Shown here: positions 60,164 through 64,000 of the stretch, piece after piece | Position numbering within the stretch: position 1 is the first letter of the stretch | Layout: the number at the start of each line of letters is the position of its first letter | Program-made: the position numbers and the translations under genes | Assembly (NCBI RefSeq): GCF_025655475.1 | Contig: NZ_JAHTIK010000001.1 | Location: forward strand, 2,348,578 to 2,412,577 | DNA: 64,000 nucleotides | Reading direction: 5' to 3' | Source of the DNA: Kitasatospora sp. DSM 101779 | GTDB lineage: Bacteria; Actinomycetota; Actinomycetes; Streptomycetales; Streptomycetaceae | The notes under the pieces: model-generated | The model's database searches: none | Seen by the model: only the letters and a program-made list of their open reading frames with translations | What the model was told of the DNA's origin: nothing

Positions 60164-62296
60164 ATGACCACCCGCACCACCAGGAAGAACCCGCCCCCGT
60201 TCACGATCGACTGGAAGGCCGGCCACGGGGTGCTGTCCGGCACCGTGAATGGCGCCCTCGGTGCCCTGACCACCGCCTCCCTCGGCCACGCCACCGGCAT
60301 GCCCGCCGGCTGGGCCCTGGCCGCGGGTGCGGCCGGCGCGCTCGGCGCGACGTTCGCCGCGACCCGCCGGCGGCTGACCGCCGCCACTACGACGTTCCGC
60401 GCCACCTGCTGGCTCACCGCGGGCGGCTGGACCTCGTGGGCGATCGCCCACGGCGGCCCGTTCACTTGGCCCCACCTCGGGAGCCTGGCCGTGGCCGGGA
60501 TCGCGGCCGGCACGCTCGCCCCGGTCCTCGCCGGACACGAGCAGGTCGAGCAGGAGGCCCGCCGCCACCTGCTGCTGATCGGCGCCCGCCGGCAGATGGC
60601 CGCCGACTGGACCGACCGCATCCGCCGGGTGTGCAACGTCGACGTGACCGTGCTCGGCATCGAGTACTGGCCCTCCGGCACCGGCTACACCCTGGAGCTG
60701 GAGCTACCCGAGGGCGGCACCACCCGCCGGGCCATCACCGACCGCACCGAAGCACTCGGCTCCGACCTCGACCTGCCCGAGGGCTGCGGCCTGACCACCT
60801 CGCCCGGCATCTCGCGCCGCCGGGTCCTGGTCATGGTGACCACCAAGTCCCTGGCCGGCATCGAGCTGCCCTTCCCGGTGGACGAGCTGGCCGAGGTCAC
60901 CACGGTCAACAACCCGATCCCGGTCGGTCTACTGTCCGACGGGGCGCGGGCCGAGTTGGACCTGCGGCAGGCGTCCACGATCGTCACCGGCCCCACCGGC
61001 TCCGGCAAGACGAACTGGCTGCACACCCTGATCGCCCTGCTGAATCAGACCAACGACACCCTGGTCTGGGTGATCGACCTCAACGCCGGATCGATCGGCC
61101 TGCCCTGGCTCAACGCCTGGCGCGACGCCCAAATCCACCGCCCGGGCTCCCGCTGGGCCGACGCCGACATCCCGGTGCCGGGCGTCGACTGGGTCGCCTC
61201 CACCCCCGCGGAGGCCAAGCGGATGCTGGACGCGGCGGTGCGGATCGCCAAGCGCCGCAAGGTCGCCTACCAGGACGCTATGCGCGACGCGAACGACGAC
61301 AAGCTGCCCGTCGGCCCCGACATCCCGGAGATCGTGATCGTCATGGACGAGGGCGCCGAGGTCGCCGCCACCCGCGAAGCCCGCGCCGTCCTGGCTGGTA
61401 TCTCGGAGGTGATCCGGATCGCCCGCGCGATGGCCATCCGGGCCGTCGTCTCCGTGCTGCGGGTGACGCAGGACGTGATGCCGGACCCGCTGGTGCGGAA
61501 GATGGCCTCGAACCGGGTCGCGACGGGGGCGTTCGAGGACTCCGAGCTCGGCCACCTCTTCGGCTGGCGCGCCCTGCGGGCCGAGGACAGCTTCGACGGA
61601 CCCGGCTCGCTGCTGGTCGGCACCGAGGGCAAGCAGCCCGCCAAGGGCCGCCAGTGGCGCATCACCCCCGCCCAGATCGAGGACGTCTGCGCCCGCACCG
61701 CCCACCGCCGCCCCCAGCTCGACGGCCCGTCGCTGGAGGCCGCCGGACCGGACTACGTGAACCGGTGGCTGCTGGAACGCTGCGGCCACCTCTGGAGCGA
61801 GCCGACCCCGGTCCCGGCCGGTGGCCCGGCACCCACCGCCGGCACGGCGCCGGGTGACGCCGAGCGGGGGCTGAACACCGGCCCGCTGCCCGGCGGGTGG
61901 AAGCACACCGCGCATTGGGACAACCCGCCCGCGGCCGACCCGGACGACCTGGAGTCCATCTGGCTCCTGCCGCCCGCGGACGAGCCCGGCACCGGCGGTG
62001 CCAGCGCGACGGACTGGTCCGACCCCTCCACCTGGACCAGCGGACGCGAGCAGACCTCGGAGGAGCCCGGCGCCAAGGACGCCGCCCTCGCCCTGCTGCT
62101 GGCCGCCGGGCCGAACGGCACCGGCGCGTCCGCGATGGAGAAGGTCCTGCGGCCCGAGTTCGGCACCACCCGGCCGACGATCGTCGGCTGGCTCAAGGCG
62201 TGGGCCGAGTCGGGCGAGGTCGTCCGGGTCGGCGAGGGCAGCAAGGCCCGCTACGTCCACCACCGGCACGCCCCGCAGCCGCCCGCCGAGGGCTGA
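60164..62296 (+). CDS. FtsK/SpoIIIE-type DNA translocase Tra, 710 aa
   Basis: The ATG follows GGAGG. Two hydrophobic segments near residues 35-60 and 75-100 anchor the N-terminus. The motor has Walker A TGPTGSGKT (~275) and Walker B IVIVMDEGAEV (~390), with EDSELGHLFGWRAL further on. The last ~70 residues form a winged helix (SAMEKVLRPEFGTTRPTIVG) like the DNA-reading domain of Streptomyces TraB. Such proteins move double-stranded DNA between cells in conjugation. The repeat-rich locus right after the gene is the expected target. Confidence 0.9.
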   Translation: MTTRTTRKNPPPFTIDWKAGHGVLSGTVNGALGALTTASLGHATGMPAGWALAAGAAGALGATFAATRRRLTAATTTFRATCWLTAGGWTSWAIAHGGPFTWPHLGSLAVAGIAAGTLAPVLAGHEQVEQEARRHLLLIGARRQMAADWTDRIRRVCNVDVTVLGIEYWPSGTGYTLELELPEGGTTRRAITDRTEALGSDLDLPEGCGLTTSPGISRRRVLVMVTTKSLAGIELPFPVDELAEVTTVNNPIPVGLLSDGARAELDLRQASTIVTGPTGSGKTNWLHTLIALLNQTNDTLVWVIDLNAGSIGLPWLNAWRDAQIHRPGSRWADADIPVPGVDWVASTPAEAKRMLDAAVRIAKRRKVAYQDAMRDANDDKLPVGPDIPEIVIVMDEGAEVAATREARAVLAGISEVIRIARAMAIRAVVSVLRVTQDVMPDPLVRKMASNRVATGAFEDSELGHLFGWRALRAEDSFDGPGSLLVGTEGKQPAKGRQWRITPAQIEDVCARTAHRRPQLDGPSLEAAGPDYVNRWLLERCGHLWSEPTPVPAGGPAPTAGTAPGDAERGLNTGPLPGGWKHTAHWDNPPAADPDDLESIWLLPPADEPGTGGASATDWSDPSTWTSGREQTSEEPGAKDAALALLLAAGPNGTGASAMEKVLRPEFGTTRPTIVGWLKAWAESGEVVRVGEGSKARYVHHRHAPQPPAEG

Positions 62297-62303
62297 CCCA
62301 CGG

Positions 62304-62456
62304 CACCTGTCTGTCGCCTGTCGTCCCCCTCCGAGATGGAGGGGGACGGACGCTCCCAAACCTGTCATCCCCCTGTCTGACCTGCGGGACTACAGGCGAC
62401 AGACAGGCGACAGGCAACAGACGACAGACAGGCCACACGACAGGCAGCCAACAGGC
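62304..62456. promoter_or_regulatory. Candidate cis-acting transfer locus (clt/TRS-type repeats)
   Basis: GACAGGC occurs exactly at 62402, 62409, 62427 and 62439, with close variants at 62391 and 62450. The reverse complement GCCTGTC is at 62316, with variants ACCTGTC at 62305 and 62360 and CCCTGTC at 62371. The 16-bp inverted repeat cctgtctgtcgcctgt (62306-62321)/acaggcgacagacagg (62392-62407) frames a hairpin cccctcc/ggagggg. Streptomyces TraB binds short direct repeats in the clt region near its gene, so this is a likely recognition site for the Tra above. Confidence 0.65.
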
Positions 62457-62460
62457 ACCA

Positions 62461-62491
62461 CGGCCCCGCCCGGACCGTCCGGGCGGGGCCG
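62461..62491. terminator. Hairpin after the transfer-locus repeats
   Basis: The 15-bp arms 62461-62475 and 62477-62491 are perfect reverse complements with a single central base (an effective loop of a few bases). It is a likely terminator for tra and isolates the next small gene. Confidence 0.7.
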
Positions 62492-62530
62492 ACCGCACCC
62501 CACACCGACGCCCGGAAAGGGACCCAGCTC

Positions 62531-62719
62531 GTGATCGTCTCCATCAGCCTGACCGTCCTGTTCTCCATCATCAGCGTCTTGCTGATCCGCGGCCGGCGCG
62601 TCTCCCTGCCGACCGCCGGAGCGCTCTGGCTGTCCGGCTTCACCCTCGCCTCCACCGGCGTCGCCGGACCCGTCAACACCTTCCTGACCGCCCTGGTCGC
62701 CCTCATCACCCACCACTGA
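62531..62719 (+). CDS. Small membrane protein, 62 aa
   Basis: The GTG follows GAAAGGGA. Two hydrophobic segments (IVSISLTVLFSIISVLLIRG and SGFTLASTGVAGPVNTFLTA) fill most of the protein. Small two-helix proteins of this kind are frequent beside Spd and Tra genes and may take part in spread. No family is recognised. Confidence 0.65.
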   Translation: MIVSISLTVLFSIISVLLIRGRRVSLPTAGALWLSGFTLASTGVAGPVNTFLTALVALITHH

Positions 62720-62745
62720 TTCCAGCCTCGAAGGAGAGCACCGCC

Positions 62746-63162
62746 ATGGACCACCAGCCGTATGCGCCCACGCCGGTGCTCTACACCGCCGACGGCCAAC
62801 CCCTCTACACCGCACCGCCGCAGGCAGCCCCGATCGCCGTCTACCGGCCAGCACCGATGGCGCACCTGACCCATCAGCAGGCCGCCGCGCCGATCGACCC
62901 GACCTCGGTCTACCTGCCCGCCCCGGCCGCGGAGTCGGGCCGGGACGTGTGGCCCGCCCGGCTGCTCGCCGGAGGGATCGGCGCCGGCGCCGCCGGGGTC
63001 GGACTCGGCTTCCTGTTCCAGGCGGTAGCCGCCGCCACCACCGGGCTTGGCCTGCTCGCCGCCGTCCTCGCCCTGGTCTGGCTCCTCAAGAACACCGGGA
63101 GCGGCGGGGGCGGACGCAGCGGCGTGAACCTGTCGGTCAACGTCTCCAACCGCAACCGCTGA
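62746..63162 (+). CDS. Membrane-anchored small AICE protein, 138 aa
   Basis: The ATG follows AAGGAGAG. Residues 1-75 are Pro/Ala/Tyr-rich and probably disordered. Two hydrophobic segments at ~80-118 (LLAGGIGAGAAGVGLGFLFQ, LGLLAAVLALVWLLK) are followed by a Gly-rich tail and NLSVNVSNRN. It resembles SpdD/SpdA-type accessory proteins in shape. Probably a spread-associated membrane protein. Confidence 0.65.
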   Translation: MDHQPYAPTPVLYTADGQPLYTAPPQAAPIAVYRPAPMAHLTHQQAAAPIDPTSVYLPAPAAESGRDVWPARLLAGGIGAGAAGVGLGFLFQAVAAATTGLGLLAAVLALVWLLKNTGSGGGGRSGVNLSVNVSNRNR

Positions 63163-63286
63163 CTCCGGCCTGTACCGACCGGCCGTGCCGCCCGCGCCAC
63201 CGCCGCCACCAGCGGCCGGCGCGCGGGCGGTGCGGGGGACGGGCAGACCCGCTCCCGACACCACCGAGCGCCCCTGGGAGGGCCCC

Positions 63287-63760
63287 GTGTCCGTGGGAGA
63301 GACCCCGATCACCGTCGTCGGCAACCTCACCGACGACCCCGAACTGCGCTTCACCCCCGCCGGGGTGGCGATGGCCCGCTTCACCATCGCCTCCACCCCG
63401 CGCACCTGGGACAAGACCACCGGGCAGTGGAAGGACGGCACCGCGCTGTTCCTGCGCACCACCGCCTGGCGCGAGATCGCCGAACACGCCGCCGACACCC
63501 TGACCGAGGGCATGCGCGTGGTCGCCACCGGCCGCCTCGTCCAGCACAACTGGCAGACCCCGGAGGGCGAGAACCGCTCCATGCTCGGCCTCGACCTCGA
63601 CGACATCGGCCCCAGCCTCAAGTTCGCCACCGCCAAGGTCACCAAGGCCCAGCGCACCAACGCCCCGGGCCCGGCGCCGGTCACCGACGACCCGTGGACC
63701 GCAGCCAGGACCGCCCCGGCGGCGGCCGGCGCCGCGCCGACCGCGGAGCCCCCGTTCTAG
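63287..63760 (+). CDS. ssb: Single-stranded DNA-binding protein, 157 aa
   Basis: The GTG at 63287 follows GGGAGGG. Residues ~5-105 form the SSB OB fold (ITVVGNLTDDPELRFTPAGV, MARFTIASTPRTWD, FLRTTAWREIAEHAADTLTE). The tail is Pro/Ala-rich and ends in PPF, not the acidic DDDIPF-type tip of cellular SSB, so contacts with cellular SSB partners may be altered. Element-borne SSBs protect single strands made during replication or transfer. Confidence 0.88.
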   Translation: MSVGETPITVVGNLTDDPELRFTPAGVAMARFTIASTPRTWDKTTGQWKDGTALFLRTTAWREIAEHAADTLTEGMRVVATGRLVQHNWQTPEGENRSMLGLDLDDIGPSLKFATAKVTKAQRTNAPGPAPVTDDPWTAARTAPAAAGAAPTAEPPF

Positions 63761-63790
63761 GCAGCCCTCGCGCAGCTCGATCAGTGCAAA

Positions 63791-63841
63791 GCCCCGCAGC
63801 AGCCGTCCAACCTTGCCGGGCGACGGCGGCTGCTGCGGGGC
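63791..63841. terminator. Terminator hairpin after ssb
   Basis: The 15-bp arms 63791-63805 and 63827-63841 are perfect reverse complements with a 21-nt loop. It separates ssb from the next gene. Confidence 0.75.
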
Positions 63842-63877
63842 CCATCCAGTCCGTACGAGACGAACCAGGACTCCAGC

Positions 63878-64000
63878 ATGCCCGAGTTCACCACCCGCAC
63901 ACTCGCCCTCACCGACGACAAGACCGACAAGGCCCAGGCGTCCGACGGCCGCTCCCGCTTCGGCGCCTACCTCGCCAACAACGCCCACCTGCTCAACGAC
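63878..64000 (+). CDS. Start of an unknown AICE gene (partial)
   Basis: The ATG follows ACCAGGA; 41 codons run to the edge of the window. The visible part (MPEFTTRTLALTDDKTDKAQ, SRFGAYLANNAHLLND) is polar and shows no recognisable domain. By position in AICEs the following genes often encode replication or further transfer functions. Confidence 0.55.
   Translation, partial: MPEFTTRTLALTDDKTDKAQASDGRSRFGAYLANNAHLLND

Noticed and set aside
62391..62456. A CRISPR array or replication iterons
   Set aside because: The units are 7-8 bp, partly overlapping and without uniform spacers. No replication initiator lies beside them, and the position after tra fits a transfer locus better.

Overview
The window is high-GC actinobacterial DNA and almost certainly comes from Streptomyces or a close relative such as Kitasatospora. 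The evidence is the many GTG/TTG starts, a SARP regulator with NB-ARC and TPR domains, a 481-residue glyceraldehyde-3-phosphate dehydrogenase, a DUF5997 gene divergent from a LysR-type substrate-binding protein, I36 protease-inhibitor-like proteins, and an integrative-element core with SpdB, FtsK-like Tra, WhiB and SSB genes. No intact rRNA or tRNA gene and no CRISPR array is visible.

Layout. 0-13.5 kb is chromosomal and rich in secreted products: an exported protein, the LysR-like/DUF5997 pair, an expansin-like chitin-binding protein, a membrane protein, gap, a lipoprotein, two I36-domain proteins (one fused to CHAP), a zinc D,D-peptidase-like protein and a luciferase-family protein. 13.5-28.6 kb looks like a compact natural-product cluster. 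A small exported peptide, a SARP-NB-ARC-TPR regulator and a TrmB/LuxR-type regulator lie beside a tight seven-gene minus-strand operon. In transcription order this encodes 5-aminolevulinate synthase, a TauD-type dioxygenase, a KASIII-like enzyme, an ATP-grasp ligase, a fused reductase-like/adenylating enzyme, a second ATP-grasp enzyme and an MFS exporter. A second MFS gene diverges from the operon. 28.7-39.2 kb holds an exporter/AraC pair, an operon of flavin monooxygenase, short-chain dehydrogenase, aldehyde dehydrogenase and HlyIII that resembles the mycobacterial virS-mymA arrangement, and a FAD monooxygenase divergent from a TetR gene.

39.3-49 kb is a decaying integration hotspot. It holds a frameshifted SnoaL-like gene, a quinone oxidoreductase with an in-frame stop, an integrase remnant, a truncated ISAs1-type transposase, and a broken xis-int pair whose reading frame is disturbed by six copies of a 7-bp repeat. 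Two direct copies of an integrase 3' end, a hairpin and a tRNA-Pro 3' half (an att site) bracket an EACC1-caspase pair, a predicted conflict or programmed-death module. 48.8-64 kb appears to be the left part of a further actinomycete integrative and conjugative element (AICE). Its cargo is an unknown gene and a three-gene operon ending in a metallo-beta-lactamase-fold protein. Regulators (double GntR, HD, Nudix, XRE) follow, then the transfer core (WhiB, SpdB-like, Spd-like, FtsK-like Tra, SSB). A repeat-rich region just after tra is a good candidate for the cis-acting transfer locus. By inference, the intact tRNA-Pro and a working integrase for this element lie to the right of the window.

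How the parts work together. The SARP and LuxR genes share a divergent promoter region and probably control the biosynthetic operon. The transfer genes form overlapping transcription units typical of AICEs. The two cargo modules have lower apparent GC than their surroundings and sit next to att sites, as expected for horizontally acquired defence genes. All functional statements are read by eye from sequence; no database search was possible.
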